The position numbers and the translations under genes were made by a program. 64,000 nt of DNA from Stagonosporopsis chrysanthemi (Eukaryota > Ascomycota > Dothideomycetes > Pleosporales > Didymellaceae): assembly GCA_022560025.1 (NCBI GenBank), contig JAFISE010000136.1, positions 1 to 64,000 of the forward strand, in the 5' to 3' direction. Under the pieces are notes generated by a model. It did no database searches and had not been told where the DNA came from. It was given only the letters and a program-made list of their open reading frames with translations. Below, in pieces: positions 45,629 through 58,031 of this stretch. Numbering within the stretch: the first letter of the stretch is position 1; each line of letters starts with the position of its first letter.

Positions 45629-48622
45629 ATGACCTCAGACGTACAGCACGAGCCTCCTCTCCCTGTCGCATGCACAAGCGCACGGGGGAACGTCGACGAT
45701 GACTGGACACGGACCCTGGTTCAGACCGACCACACGCGCCTCTTGCGCGGAACAGACTGGTCGCGCAATGGGCTGGGACCATTGAAAGACTGGGATCCGA
45801 CTCTGCGCCTCTTCGCCAACTTTGTCTTTGCAGACTCCCGAGCAGCTTGTCTGTGGTGGGGACCGGACTATGTTGCAATCTACAATGACCGGTTCGCTCC
45901 CTTGTGCCACGGCGTGCATCCCACGCTCATGGGTTCGACCTATGCAGAGGGCTTTCCTGAAATATGGCCCCATATCCGTGCGTTGTTCGAGGACAGCATG
46001 AAGACGGGCATCGGGCGCAATGTCACCTCCGATGCGCCTTTGCTCGTTGAGCGAGACGGGTGGAGAGAGGAGGCTTTCTTCTCGGGTTCCTTTATCCCCA
46101 TAGGGCCCCATAGCAGTCCATTGGGCTTCTAGTAAGCCACGCGCGTGATGCATCGCCTGGTTAGAGGGCTAATTGGTTTGCCAGCAATTCAGTGTACGAA
46201 GTCACTGACCAGAAGCTCGCCGAACGTCGCACATCCATGTTGAACAAGCTCGCCGCCGTCCCCGCCCAAACTGTAGAGGCTGCCACGTCGCACATCATGG
46301 AGACACTGGCAACAAATGGCAACGATGTGTCTTTGGCTATGTTCTACCAAGCGAGACACGACACCGAAGTTGTCACGCTACAGCTGCAAGGACAAATTGG
46401 GCTGCCTGAAGGCCACAGGCTTCTGGTCGATGTCGCGCAAATATCCAGCGATCTTGGGTTGATTCCTGATCTTCGGCGGGCAGGGTCCAATACTGTCTTC
46501 ATTGGCCCTGATGAACGCTTCGAAGGCGTTTCTTGGAAAGGTTGGGGCGAGGCATCTAAGAAGCTGGCTATATTACCTATCAGGAGCCCTGACCGTCTGT
46601 ACGGTTACTTGGTCTACGGCACAAACCCTTACAGACCCTTCGATGATGCTTGCCGTCAATTTACTGACGATCTAAAGCGCATGGTCTCAACATTGTTTAC
46701 AGCTGCTGTCAACTTTGAACTTGCGGAGAGCCGTCGTGAGCAGCTCGAGTCTGATTTGGCCTTTTCAAACCTCAAAGTGCGCCACCTGATCAATCACGCA
46801 TCAGTAGGTATGTGCCATATCTCTGCAGACGGCCATATGCTTTGGGCCAACGAACATTACTATCGGCTTGCCGGGAGAAGCGCTGAAGAGCACGTGGCCG
46901 AGTTTTCTTTCTATGACGTTTATCTGGACGAGGAAGTACCAGCAATCAAGCAGGTCTGGAGTCAAATTTTTTCTGGTGTAGAGCATGTCAGCATCGAGTC
47001 TCGCCTGAAGCAGACGTACACCACCCCAAGTGGAGAGAAAATCCCCGCTGCCATCCAAATCATTGCCTTCCCATATCGAGATACCGAAACGGGCGACGTC
47101 ATGTCCGTCATGGCCTGTACTACCGATATCTCGCGACTGAAATGGGCTGAAACAGTTCATGCTCGATCGGCAGCAGAAGCTAGAGAAGCAAAAGCTCAAC
47201 AGGAGGCTTTTATCGATGTCGTCTCGCACGAGATGAGGAATCCGTTGGGGGCCATCATGCACTGTGCGGAAGATATCATTGCCGTAGAGGAAGAGCGTAT
47301 GTTGGCCTTGTCTCCAATACAGTACTCCCAGGCACTGGCAGATAACAAACAGAATGCCGCAATCATCTTACAGTGTGCCAAGCACCAGAAACGGATTATC
47401 GACGATGTCTTGACACTTGGCAAGCTCAATTTCACGATGCTGTCAATCACACCCTCCGTGGTTGAACTCGCGAGCTTGGTCCGCTCTACCGTGCGCATGT
47501 TTGAGGCCGAGATGGAGAAGCACGCGATTCGGTGTGAAGTCAACGCTGATTCGTCTGTAGCTGAGCTTTCTATCGCCCGAGTTACGCTCGATCAGTCTCG
47601 GGTCGCCCAGATTCTTATTAATCTGCTGACGAACGCGATCAAGTTCGTCAAAGACTCAGCGAATCCGTCCATCGTGGTTAAATATGGCGCTTGTGCATCG
47701 AAACCGCATCGATTCTTCCCAGACGATATGCTTTGGGCTGATGGCGTGCCAAGCGTCAACGTGGACGGTCCGGAGTGGGGCGCCGGACAACAAATTTGCC
47801 TTACTTTCAGCGTTACAGATTCTGGGATAGGTTTGAGTAGAGACAGCATTTCTAGGATCTTCCAACGCTTCACTCAAGCCAGTATCAGGACTCATGCAAC
47901 CTACGGAGGTAGTGGACTTGGTTTATACATTTCGAAAGAGCTCGCTGAGAAACAAGGCGGCGAAATCGGAGTGACGTCTGTGCCTGGGAAGGGATCGACC
48001 TTCGGTTTCTATGTTCGGGGACGTTGCCCGGAAAATGAAGTCGAGGCAAAGAACGAGCCCATGAATGGCAGCATCGACCTTCGTCTTGTTGCCCAACAGC
48101 TAAACGTTCTCTTGGTGGAAGACAACATGATCAACCAGAAAGTTCTGAGCAAACAGTTACGACGATTGGGGTGTGACGTAGACGTCGCCAACCATGGGGT
48201 GGAAGCTCTGGAGATCTTGGAGAAGAAAATGTTCGATGTCGTGCTAATGGATTCAGAGGTAGGCAACGCACGCGAGGATCTGCTCTGTAAACAGTGCTGA
48301 CGTTAGAACTGTAGATGCCGGTCCTCGACGGCCTTTCAGCTACTAGGCAAATCCGCCAGAAAGAGTTACAACGTGAGGGTCTCCTTGGATCCGCGATGAC
48401 AAACGGACGAGCTGGAAAACGGCTCCCTATATTAGCAGTCACAGCAAACGTTCGCGACGAACAAATCAAGACAGCACTGGATGCTGGCTCAGTAAGTCTT
48501 CGTGTCTGTCCTAAAGCACTAGTTTGCTAATTGCGCTGAAGGATAAAGTCGTCGGAAAGCCGTTCAATGTGAAGGATCTTTTAGAGGAGATGAGGTCGCT
48601 AACCCTGCATTTGCCGACATGA
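45629..48622 (+). CDS. Hybrid histidine kinase with C-terminal receiver
   Basis: A four-exon model gives 944 aa: 45,629-46,131, 46,185-48,258, 48,315-48,491 and 48,542-48,622. All introns are GT-AG and in phase. Order: an N-terminal PAS-like sensor unit (LLRGTDWSRNGLGPLKDW, CLWWGPDYVAIYNDRF), a GAF-like segment, and a PAS domain near 200-310 of exon 2 (LINHASVGMCHISADGHMLW). Then comes the dimerisation/phosphoacceptor H box (VVSHEMRNPLG, His516). The ATPase domain follows, with N (LINLLTNAIKF), G1 (VTDSGIGL), F (FQRFTQAS) and G2 (GGSGLGLYIS) boxes. The receiver starts LLVEDNMINQKVL, with Asp857 (VVLMDSEMPVLDG) and Lys in VGKPF. All catalytic residues are present. It would be cytosolic since no transmembrane helix is seen. 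It should feed a phosphorelay through an HPt protein; the signal is unknown. Confidence 0.9.
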
Positions 48623-49625
48623 GTAATGCAGGCCTCACAACCCACCTCAACACTGTTGACAGCAGCACGAGACTAGCGTCTTGTTAGCTGCAGAATCGGG
48701 AGTAGAATCACCCATGCTCCAGGATCATCAACTGTGTCATAGAGCTAACGCAATTATCTTCGGAAGATGTAAGGCAAAGATCTTATACCGTAGATGCGCG
48801 TCAAGTCGCAGAGACGGTGAGCAACGCAGTTCTGCATATCTGATGTATCATGGAGACACTTTTTGGGGATACAGAAGCAGCGCAGTGGCTTGTCTTGTCG
48901 ATGCACGTTCGACAACAGTAAAGTCAGCCTTGTTTTCTGACAATGATCACGTGCTAGTCCACCACCACGTCGTCAAAAATGTCTCATGGGCGAGGCGGAC
49001 ACAACGGCCTTTCTGCCGAGCTCGACTATACCAACTTTGAGTGCTGGTCGCATCCTCTGTCGAAGAAATTACTTCGGCTGTGTGGTGTGTGTAATGTTGT
49101 GTTCGCTGCGCGAGGAAAGCACGCAACCCTAGGATAACCTCAGAGCACGAACACGTCGAACAAACCCAAAAGAGGGATTCCAAAATCGGGTTGCTGCTTT
49201 GCGCTGCTTGGAAGCAAGACAACCTGACAGCCTACACTGGAAGCAGCATCTCGCTTCGTGACCTGGGACCGTTGTCGTTCTGCGGTGACCTTTGTGAAGC
49301 TGCATATCAGCTCGCGGAGCCCGAACCAAGTCTCAACCACTCAGAGTTCATTTCTCGTGATGGTGCGCTTGGCAACTGCGATGGTGTAGCGAACACGGTA
49401 CCGCTAAGCCCGAATGGCTTTCAGCTGAATCTCTGGCGGGCTCTGATCTAAGTTCAGAACTTGAGCACGTGCGCACGCGCTCCTTACTTTGGTATGTACA
49501 TGCCGTAGGGGATTGTGGGCTGTTGTTATATGTTTCACCGAAAGATCCTACCTTTCCGTTCGAGACAATCCCCTTAATATCATTCTTGGAAGACTTCTCT
49601 GTTCGTCTCGCGCAGGACGATCAAC
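48623..49625. other. Intergenic region, no gene seen
   Basis: About 1 kb between the kinase and the next gene. Open frames on both strands (for example 48,681-49,040) have no family resemblance and overlap each other. No CGG-N7-CGG pair is seen here, which served as an informal background check for the operator motif. Confidence 0.5.
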
Positions 49626-51254
49626 ATGGAGCAGAAGAAAGCCAGTGTAGCTATCGCAAACGCCTCTCCGCCGAATGGGTACGCGAAAACCCACCCTGCA
49701 CAACACTCGCAATGGCCAATCCTTCTTGCCATCCTCTGCGTACTCGCTTCGTCTGCAGGCGCTGCGCTGGTGGTGTACCTCTCTGATGGAAAACCCACGA
49801 CCTCTTGGAAGACACGACCGTCTGTTATATTGGCTATCATGGCGCCTATTATCACGATCTCGATGGCCTTTTTGTTGTCGACAGCGTTCAGTATCTCCTG
49901 GTGGAGAGCAGCCGAGGCAGGGACAACCATCGAGCATCTGAATCGCATCTGGGATCGGGCCTTCTGGCTGCGCAAGAATACCTGGAAGACGGCTGTGTTC
50001 AGTACCAACGGCTTTAAGCGACTTGCTGTTGTCTCCCTTTTGATACCGATAGGAAACTTTCTGTACAACCCTCTGTTCCAGTTGTCGACGACAGCCTCGC
50101 GCACTGGTGCTGAGGCTGACACCATTTCTCTGACACTCGATGTGCTTCCTGAAATACCGAATGGCTTGGCATCACTCTCTTTCAGTGGCTCGGGGGCTCG
50201 CATGGATTTCACAGCTGCTGCGGTACAGTGGTACCGCGGTGATGACATTCACACCAAGGACGAAGAGGGTTACAGGTGTGAGGGGACCTGTCGAGGCACT
50301 GTCGTGGCTCCGGGCATCGTTGCTACATGCACTAGCAAGACCGTTACAATGGACCTTTCGAAAACATCCACAGAAGAACGCTGGTTCTTCCGCGTCAACC
50401 AAACGTACGAGCGGACCGCTGACAACTACATGGTGCACGTTCTTCGAAGTACATATACGCCCGAGACGTCACAGAACTGTACGTCGACCGTTGTCATCGA
50501 GACTTGCGTGATCGAAATAGGCCAGTTGGACTACAATATCGAAGTCAAAGGTACGCAGGTGTCGGTCTTGCCTAGACCCTCCTCGGAATGGGTGTCAAAC
50601 AACATCTCACGGACCGCCCCTCACGACGAGCCAACCACAGAACGTCCGGGCCCGTTATGGGCATTGGGCTATATGGCCACGTATTTCGGATCGTGGTCTG
50701 GCTGGGAGGCAAATTCAACGCAAATTTCAACGTTTGGTATCCTCTCTGAGCAGCTCTATCTCTATACCAAGCAAGGAAACTCTTCGCTGTGCACGGCAGA
50801 CTATAGGTGGTCTAACCCCACAGACTACGTCCTCAACGGCATGGGTGAAACTCTCTTTCGCCTCGCCATGAACGGCAACTCAGTTACAAACCTCACCGTG
50901 CTCAGTGCATCCAATGGCATTTTCCCTCAACCTCAGAGGTTCCAAGCCTCTCGCACACATGAAGTCATTTTTTACAAGAGCGACTTCAAATGGCTCGGTA
51001 TCGCCCTCGGCGCGGTTTTGCTGAGTTTGCTAGCTCTCTCGACCATTCTACTGGGTTCTCGCAACATCTCACGTACTGTGACACTTTCGCCAGTGGAGAC
51101 GTTCCAGGTATTCCCGCCGGAGGTACAAAGGTCGCTCCTTTCACGTTCAAATACCGGTTTTGGGCATCGAACTGAAGATATTCTCAAGCATGTCGGCGAC
51201 ACAAGAATTCAATACAAGCCGAACTACAGCCCCATCAATCCACGCGAGTATTAG
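49626..51254 (+). CDS. Fungal multi-pass membrane protein, DUF3176-like
   Basis: An intronless 542-aa frame from ATG 49,626. Three N-terminal membrane segments lie at about residues 29-50 (WPILLAILCVLASSAGAALV), 65-88 and 128-146. A WWR...GTTIEHLNRIWDRAF cytosolic motif follows the second helix. A large Cys-containing ectodomain (about 150-450) carries many N-glycosylation sequons. A last helix at about 452-475 (LGIALGAVLLSLLALSTILL) leads to a short cytosolic tail. This layout is that of the widespread fungal DUF3176-type integral membrane proteins, whose function is unknown. The fragment at 45,011 appears to be a relative, and the kinase lies between them. No enzymatic motif is visible. The assignment to the exact Pfam family is tentative; the topology is clear. 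Confidence 0.75.
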   Translation: MEQKKASVAIANASPPNGYAKTHPAQHSQWPILLAILCVLASSAGAALVVYLSDGKPTTSWKTRPSVILAIMAPIITISMAFLLSTAFSISWWRAAEAGTTIEHLNRIWDRAFWLRKNTWKTAVFSTNGFKRLAVVSLLIPIGNFLYNPLFQLSTTASRTGAEADTISLTLDVLPEIPNGLASLSFSGSGARMDFTAAAVQWYRGDDIHTKDEEGYRCEGTCRGTVVAPGIVATCTSKTVTMDLSKTSTEERWFFRVNQTYERTADNYMVHVLRSTYTPETSQNCTSTVVIETCVIEIGQLDYNIEVKGTQVSVLPRPSSEWVSNNISRTAPHDEPTTERPGPLWALGYMATYFGSWSGWEANSTQISTFGILSEQLYLYTKQGNSSLCTADYRWSNPTDYVLNGMGETLFRLAMNGNSVTNLTVLSASNGIFPQPQRFQASRTHEVIFYKSDFKWLGIALGAVLLSLLALSTILLGSRNISRTVTLSPVETFQVFPPEVQRSLLSRSNTGFGHRTEDILKHVGDTRIQYKPNYSPINPREY

Positions 51255-51575
51255 TGAGGCAGACAGAAAATATGTATGTGCATTCATTACACAAATAACA
51301 CATCGCCGTTTTTCAAAGTATGCGTAAAGTATAATGCAAATATCTATAAGTGCACTTGTCGCTCTGTAGTTGTTCGCATGATATTGTTGGTGACGTCGTC
51401 TCGAGATGTCGATCATTGCGGGGTAACGCAAACCCTTGTAACAAACGGACGGTGCCTGCGTTATTTCGCTTTGCAATGTTGCGACACCCGAGATGGCGTT
51501 CTCATATATATTTGGACGTGCCAAGCTACGTTTTCAATAGGGTGATTACAGTATAGCAGACCTGCAACCATCGCC

Positions 51576-53755
51576 ATGCTTTCAACTTCGACACTACTAC
51601 TGTTCGTGCCACTTGTCAGTGCTGTAGTCGGGGTCGCAGACGTCAAAACATGTTGGAGGAACAGTACTTGCGATGGTCCGTCAGGACCAGCCTTTCCGGG
51701 AACTTGGGATGCGTACAACTTTGCCCCCGAGTCCCGGTTTGTCGCCCCTCGAACACTTCTGTCACTCCCCGATGGAATTGAAACGGCAACATACAACCCT
51801 TTGGGCACTACAGTCTCCGCAGATAGTGACGGGGTTGTATTCGACTTTGGAATCGAAGTTGGGGGCATCCTGTCATTCGACTTCTCGCTGAGCGATAATG
51901 TCACAAATGCCACCATCGGTCTCGCATTTACGGAGGCAAAGGACTATATTGGTCGGAAGTCCGACAACTCCAACGGCGGAACCGGTCAAGATAATGCTCT
52001 ACTCTTCCCTCTCAATGGCACAAAAGAAGGGCATTATGTCATGCCCGACATCAGCCTGCGCGGCGGCTTCCGATATCTGACCATCTTTCTTGTTGCCGAT
52101 GCCAGCGCTGCGATTTCCGTCAAGAATATCAGCCTCGAGATTAGTTTTCAGCCCACCTGGCCCAATCTCCGCGCGTACCAAGGGTACTTCTCATCTAGTG
52201 AAGACGTGTTGGACAGGGTCTGGTACAGCGGAGCATACACACTGCAAACGAACTCAGTGCCTGGCAACACTGGGAGAGCGAACGTGCAAGCTAACCGGAC
52301 TGGATGGGATAATGCCGCCTACATTGGCCCGGGCAATACGGTACTGCTGGACGGCGCTAAGCGTGATCGATGGGTGTGGATTGGAGACATGGGCGTTGCT
52401 GTCCCGTCTGCGTTTGTATCTACTGGAGACCTAGAAAGCACTCGAAACGCTTTGCGAGCAATTTTCGACTATCAGGTTTGTCTCCCGTGTTGCTGCCCTG
52501 AAACTCGGCTAATCGTCATCGCCAGTCCGCAGACGGCACCTTGCCAAAAGCGGGCCCGCCATATCTGTCCAAGGATAGTGATGGTAAGTCTCTTTACAGC
52601 GCTCTCCAATCGGGCGAGGAATGAATCCTCGGTGGCTAAGGCGTTCAGCTTATCATTTATGGGCCCTCATCGGCTTCTACAACTACTACTTGTACACTGG
52701 CGACGAAGTCTTTCTGCAAGACTACTGGTCCAAGTACGTCCTCGGAGTAAACAAGATCCTGGGCCTGATCAATGATAAGGGAATCGTAAATATTACTGGC
52801 ACAGCTGACTGGGGACGATGGCTCTATTCTACCGAGCGCAGCTCTGTAAGCATGCTGTAGGTGCCCCAACAAAACACACCACTTCCTACCTACAGCCACT
52901 CACAAAACCAGATTCTACCGAGCATTGACAAGTGGCTCATTGATCGCGACTTGGTCCCCCGCCCTCCCAAATGCCACCGCCCACCACTCGGCCTGGACAC
53001 GCGCAGCCACTAACCTACGCACTTCAATTCTAACACACTTCTGGGATCCAACTCACGGCGCCTTCAAAGAAAGCCCCAACAACACCTCTCTCTGCCCGCA
53101 AGATGCAAACAGCATGGCCCTCGCCTTTGACGTCCTCAATGCGACCGATCCTCGCGCTGAGCGCGTGTCAACCTACCTGACAACCAACTGGACACCCATC
53201 GGCCCTGTGAATCCGGAGCTGAGTGCAAATGTATCCACCATCTCACCTTTCATCACCAGCATAGAACTGGAAGCGCATTTCAAGACCAGCCATCCGGAGC
53301 GATCGCTGGCGCTGATTCGGAGTGCATGGGGCTGGTACTTGAACAATCCAAATGGGACGCAGTCCACAGTCCCGGAAGGATATCTGGCAGATGGCACGTG
53401 GGGGTATCGTGGTGATAGGGGGTACAGAAATGACCCCAGCTACGTGAGCCATGCGCATGGATGGAGTAGCGGACCGACAAGCACATTGACAGAGTATTTG
53501 GTGGGATTGAGGGTCGTGGAGCCGGTAGGGAGGAAGTGGGACTTCAAGCCGGTATCGTTTGGGGAGGTCGCGCGGGCTGAGGCGGGTTTCGTGACGGGGC
53601 TGGGGAAGTTTAAGGCGGGATTTGAGCGGGCTAATGGGACGGTGGTAGTTTGGTGGGACACGCCTGAAGGGACGGAGGGTTGGGTGCAGCTGCCGGGTCA
53701 GGCTGGTGGGATTGTGGGAGGTGGAAAAGGTCGCACGGTTGTCAATGTTTGGTAG
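51576..53755 (+). CDS. Secreted alpha-L-rhamnosidase, GH78-like
   Basis: A four-exon model gives 669 aa: 51,576-52,475, 52,526-52,583, 52,649-52,856 and 52,912-53,755. The N-terminus is a signal peptide (MLSTSTLLLFVPLVSAVVG) followed by a Cys pair and a beta-sandwich-like region. The (alpha/alpha)6 catalytic domain contains LLDGAKRDRWVWIGDMGV at about 257-274, the GH78 hallmark DGxxRDRxxWxGD. It continues with FDYQSADGTLP, YHLWALIGFYNYYLYTGD, GTADWGRW, MLFYRALTSGS, ANSMALAFDVL and SYVSHAHGWSSGPTSTLTEY. A C-terminal beta-sandwich follows (VGRKWDFKPVSFG). The enzyme should release terminal L-rhamnose outside the cell. The third donor (GTAGGT at 52,857) is chosen because it preserves frame. It is convergent with the GH154 gene, 40 bp apart. 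Confidence 0.9.
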
Positions 53756-53795
53756 CTTACTCATTGAAACGGGGTTGTTGCCTTGACATCTGCAA

Positions 53796-55901
53796 TCAAG
53801 GCAAGAGAATTTGTTCGCCGATAATCGAACCGTGAGGCCTCTCATCCCACAGGCGCTGAATATCGCTTGAGCTCTTCTCTGCAAAGGCTTCAATAGCGAA
53901 GATCCCCGTCACAAATGTGTAATCCACATCTGGATGTTCTAAGAGACTACCGGATGCCAATGTGTGATGCACCGCAGGAATCAAGCTCCGTTGCGAAATG
54001 AGGTTCCTGTATCCACTGTTAGCAATAGTAACTCTTCAGAGACAGAGATCAGCTTGCGTGTTTGGGTCTGCGCGGATAACGGACGACGTCACCTTCGCTT
54101 CTTGTCCAACTCCTTCTGTTCGCCTCGACACAAACCGAGAAGTCAAGTTCGCGACACCGCAAGCGCCAGATTCTGAGACAACGAGCGTGGAGCAGTCGTC
54201 TTCGTACCATCCTTGCGCTATGCCAGTGTCATTTGACATATCGCAAATGCCTTGCTCAAAGATAGATGCATCATGTGAAGTCTGGGCCGAAGCCGCAAAT
54301 CCGCCATCCACAAGCCTGAGGAGCAAACCCTCCCTCCTCGACCGCCACCGCACTTGATGAACTCTGACATGCCACCCAGGCCATCGCTTGGTTGGTGGAA
54401 TTAGTGTAGTTCTAATTGTCAATTCTTCTCTCTTCCATGGACGCCATGTGCTGGCCAAGATAGGCACTTCCTCAACTCCTGCGCTCAGTTGGCTACGCTG
54501 AATGTCATACGGACCCCAGCGTACCTTCCAACTCTCTTCACCGTCGTCAAAACTGACGGCAAGAGTAGAATCAGGCGCAATTTGTTCGAGGAATGGGCCG
54601 CAAGGGACACTGAAGCCGAAGGCTGACGAGTATGCGAACTTCCCATACTTTGCTTCCCGGGCCTTGAACCGCTTGCTTGTGAACTGTCCAGACGACAGGA
54701 GGAAGTGGTGCTCGGTGGTGTTGCATAGTATGTGTCGTGGCGGCCATATCAACTCCACATCAGCAAAGGAATCTGACTTCGGAACAGGCAGCTCATCGCA
54801 GCTCCAAAATTTATGGGCTTCTGGTATGCCGAGCACAGTCAGTGATTTCAAGCACCAGTAGACCGACTGCGGAGAATTATAGTCCTCGGCCAAGTACATG
54901 TTGGGATACGTGTATCCGATGTTTGGCGTGCCATCAGTGTTGAAGATGTGCGGTCGTTGCGCCCACCACCTGAGATGTCTTGCCAACAGGCTCTTCACCA
55001 CCCCTGGTTGGTCTAATGGCGCAGGCAACTCAATATCTGCTACGCTTGCGGCCGCCCAGAACGCCGCCAATGCAAATCGATAAGTCAAACTTCTGCCGAA
55101 CGGTATTGCAGCGCCGCTGGGCCCGAAGTATCGCCAATACGTTTTTGCAAACTCCCTTGCTTGCTCTTTGTATCTTTCCGTTCTTTCAGCATCGTAGTCG
55201 GCAGCGAATTTTACGTACAGCAGCTGAGCAAACTGGATCGCAAAGCTGCCGGAGTAGTAATCCACCTGTTTCCTCTCCTCACACCAAAGACCGTCACTAC
55301 TCCAGCCATTACCCAGGTAGAACGTATCCAGAACTTCAAAACTTTCGTCAATGTGGTGCTTCACTTCCTCTAGTGGCACACCCAAAACCTTTACCAGAGC
55401 AAGGTTAACCAAGATGCGGAACCAGAGCCAGTTACTCTTCGGCATGTCATGTTGGTTAATCTGCTTGAGCCACTTCACCAAATTCTCCTTCGTCGTCTCA
55501 TCATCCCTGAAATCAAAGGCCGCGGGACTCGAAAGCAGCGCGTAAGCAATGGACTCCATCTCCACCATCCGCTGGTCGAATCCGCGCAGATCGCCCCAGT
55601 ACTCTGGTGACTGCGGATTCGTGCCCGCTCTGAAGCCGGTGATCCACGATTTGAGCTGCGAGGGTGCATCATCAGAGCGTACAAGGTCTGCGACGATCCA
55701 GAGTGGGCGGGCGAAGCCTTCGAGTTGCGCTGCGGTTTCGCTGAAACCTGCGCCTGTTGATGTGGCGATCTTGACTCGCGCGCTGTGCGGTGATTTGTAC
55801 CCTTCCAACGGCGTGATAAGAGAGAGTGACGCGCGGAGGAAGTCAGCACGAGTGCGGAAGTCATTGTCGGAAAAGCCGTGGAGTGGTGGCATTGTTGGCA
55901 T
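53796..55901 (-). CDS. DUF2264 / GH154-family protein
   Basis: A two-exon model gives 684 aa: 55,901-54,058 and 54,006-53,796. It matches the DUF2264 family, which CAZy lists as GH154; characterised bacterial members are reported to act on glucuronides. Blocks seen in order: PLWIVADLVRS, EYWGDLRGFDQRMVEMESIA, KSNWLWFRILVNLALVKVLG, GWSSDGLWCEERKQVDYYSG, PSGAAIPFGRSLTYRFALAAFWAA, WAQRPHIFNTDGTPNIGYTY, and C-terminal beta-strands ending NLISQRSLIPAVHHTL. No signal peptide is present, so it is cytosolic. The exon 1-2 junction keeps frame only with a GC-AG intron of 51 nt (donor GCAAGC at 54,057). The start is the first ATG. It lies between the rhamnosidase and the transporter, which suggests work on an imported rhamnose-free uronide. 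Confidence 0.85.
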
Positions 55902-56185
55902 TTATTGATGTCGAGGTTTATTGAGGGCTAAATACACCGGGAAGGAATTTGGGGACGGGAGTTGACTTTATATATACGTCTGGAAGAATGACGGAGCGAG
56001 AATGGCCCGAGGACATGAAATTTTTGGATATCTGATGCAAACGCCGCGCTTCGGCTTCGCCCGTTGTTCTTGTTTATATAATTCACCCCGAACTCTTCTG
56101 ATGCTACAGGTATCTAGGTGATTTCGGCGAGATCGATTGCCATTGGTCTTCCGGCGGCCAAGTCCATACACGATGCCTGCTTACA

Positions 56186-58031
56186 TCAAACCCTAGTTTC
56201 CTTCTTCCCTTCAGCAATTTCGACATGCACAACGTCGTCCTTTTCTGTCTCTTTGACAAACTCATCTTCGCTCGAATTGCCAGGTGCATTAATGTCGAAC
56301 TTCCGACTCGCAATCTCCCTGCGCCACAGGTACTGGCCAATCAAAAAGATCGTCCAGTAGCACACAATGAAGACTATATTTACAGTAAATCCTTTCGTCC
56401 ACTGCGGCGCCTCGAGGATGGGGAAGACGGTGATGGGGTAGAAACTGAAGAAAGCCCACCCGATCGTCATCATGGCCTGTAAATTGTCAGTGAACGGACT
56501 TAGTTCACTTCACGAGAGACTACTTACACCAGTGGTAAAGCTACGAGCTTCGTTATCATCTTTCATTAACATATTTGCCCATGGAAACAAGATCGGTGTG
56601 ACGCAAGAAGTCATGCCGAGCAGGTAGTAGACAAAGACTGTGCTCATGTTAGCCCACAAACCCAATTCTGTATGACGTGAAACACTCACAGTGCAGGCCT
56701 AGCGGGATGTGCCAGATCCTCAGACACACGTTCGCAAAGAGCAAAAAGCTCGTCACCACAGAGAAGACCACCCACATTGGGTAGATCATGACTAAGGATG
56801 TGACGAGGATTCCAGTTACGATAGCCACACCCTGAACACCAGTAGGTATGAGATTGATCTCCTCGATGCTGTAAGTACCGTTCATTTCCGCCTCCTTCTT
56901 GAGCCAGGCTTGCATTTGGCCACCTGAAGAGTGTGTTAGCTTGGATCTAGCTGAGAAATCTACTGAGTACTAACCGACGTAGCTCGTGCATTGGAAGAAC
57001 ACATAAGTGAGCACAACCACATAGAAATGCCAATTAGTGAACACGCGCTTGAGCATGCGCTTGCCAATCTTTGAGCTTTGCTTAGTGCCCTGGCTCTGCA
57101 TGCGCGCGACGGCCAGCTTGCGCTCGTCCTCTGTCAGCCACCAGACCTTAGGGCTGGTGGGCAGACCGGGGTACAGGAACAGGCCGGCGATACCGATGGG
57201 TAGAGAGATGCATCCGTCAATGATAAAGAGCCATCGCCAGCCCGACATGCCCATTGCGCCGTTCAGGCCCTTGTGTGCTGCGGCCTGCAGGTAACCGCTG
57301 AACATGGCACCAGCGTTACTGGAGACGTACCAGACACCAGCACGCTTGAAAACCTCGTCGGAGCGGTACCAGGATGTGAGCAAGTAGATCGAGCCGGTTG
57401 CTGCGGGAGTCTCGAGGAAACCCAGCAAGAAACGAAGGCCGTAGATTTGTGACACACTGCTCAGGCGGGATTGAGTGAAGGTCAGGATGGACCAGGCGAT
57501 CTCCATGCAGGGGACGTAGTAGCGAGCAAGCTTGGGGCGCGAGATGATCATCATGCTAGGAATCTCGAAGACCATGTAACCGATGTTGTAGAATGTGCCA
57601 AAGAGTGAGTATCTTGATTTTCGTTAGCATATACTCCATCAAAACAAAAGTGGAATTACTCGTTGCCCTTGATCTTAAGTTCTTCTCGCATTCCAGACCA
57701 GTAAGCGCTGTTGAGTGCATTCTGGTCGAGCCACTTGATGTAAAAGCAGAGACAGCACAGCGTAAGCAGAATACAGTCAAGCTTGCGCACGAGTTTCTTT
57801 TCCTCAGGAGAATAGTGACTGGGATACCACTGCAAATTGTGTCAGTGGCGCAAAGTCAAAGTTCGTCGTGCGACGTACGTCAAAGATGTAGAGCCATGCA
57901 ACCCAAAGCGAGCGACTCGGTTTCTCGGTGGCAGAGCTCACGACAACTTCTTTGCCATTTACGATAACCACGTTGTTCTTGTTGGAGTCATCCGCCTGTT
58001 CAATCCGGATCTCGTCTTGCTGAGGAGCCAT
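56186..58031 (-). CDS. MFS anion:cation symporter-type transporter
   Basis: A six-exon model gives 531 aa: 58,031-57,879, 57,829-57,660, 57,612-56,975, 56,923-56,690, 56,637-56,528 and 56,476-56,186. All introns are GT-AG. Family marks are EEKKLVRKLDCILL, then CFYIKWLDQNALNSAYWSGM (the LDxxNxxxA region of the anion:cation symporter family), GYMVFEIPSMMII, YGLRFLLGFLETPAATGSIYLLTSWYRSDE, and GWRWLFIIDGCISLPIG. About 12 helices are present. Bacterial hexuronate carriers (ExuT) belong to the same family, so import of a uronic acid or unsaturated uronyl disaccharide is plausible given its neighbours. It is divergent from the GH88 gene, with a shared 453-bp promoter. Confidence 0.88.

Noticed and set aside
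45011..48622. Fusion of the membrane-protein fragment to the histidine kinase
   Set aside because: An open frame links them past 45,490, but the link needs an unproven splice, the intermediate sequence has no domain character, and a good ATG starts the kinase at 45,629.
49580..50248. 222-codon minus-strand frame
   Set aside because: It is antisense to the complete membrane-protein gene at 49,626, and its translation has no recognisable features.
53243..53893. 216-codon minus-strand frame
   Set aside because: It is the antisense shadow of the last GH78 exon, whose plus-strand translation matches the family throughout.
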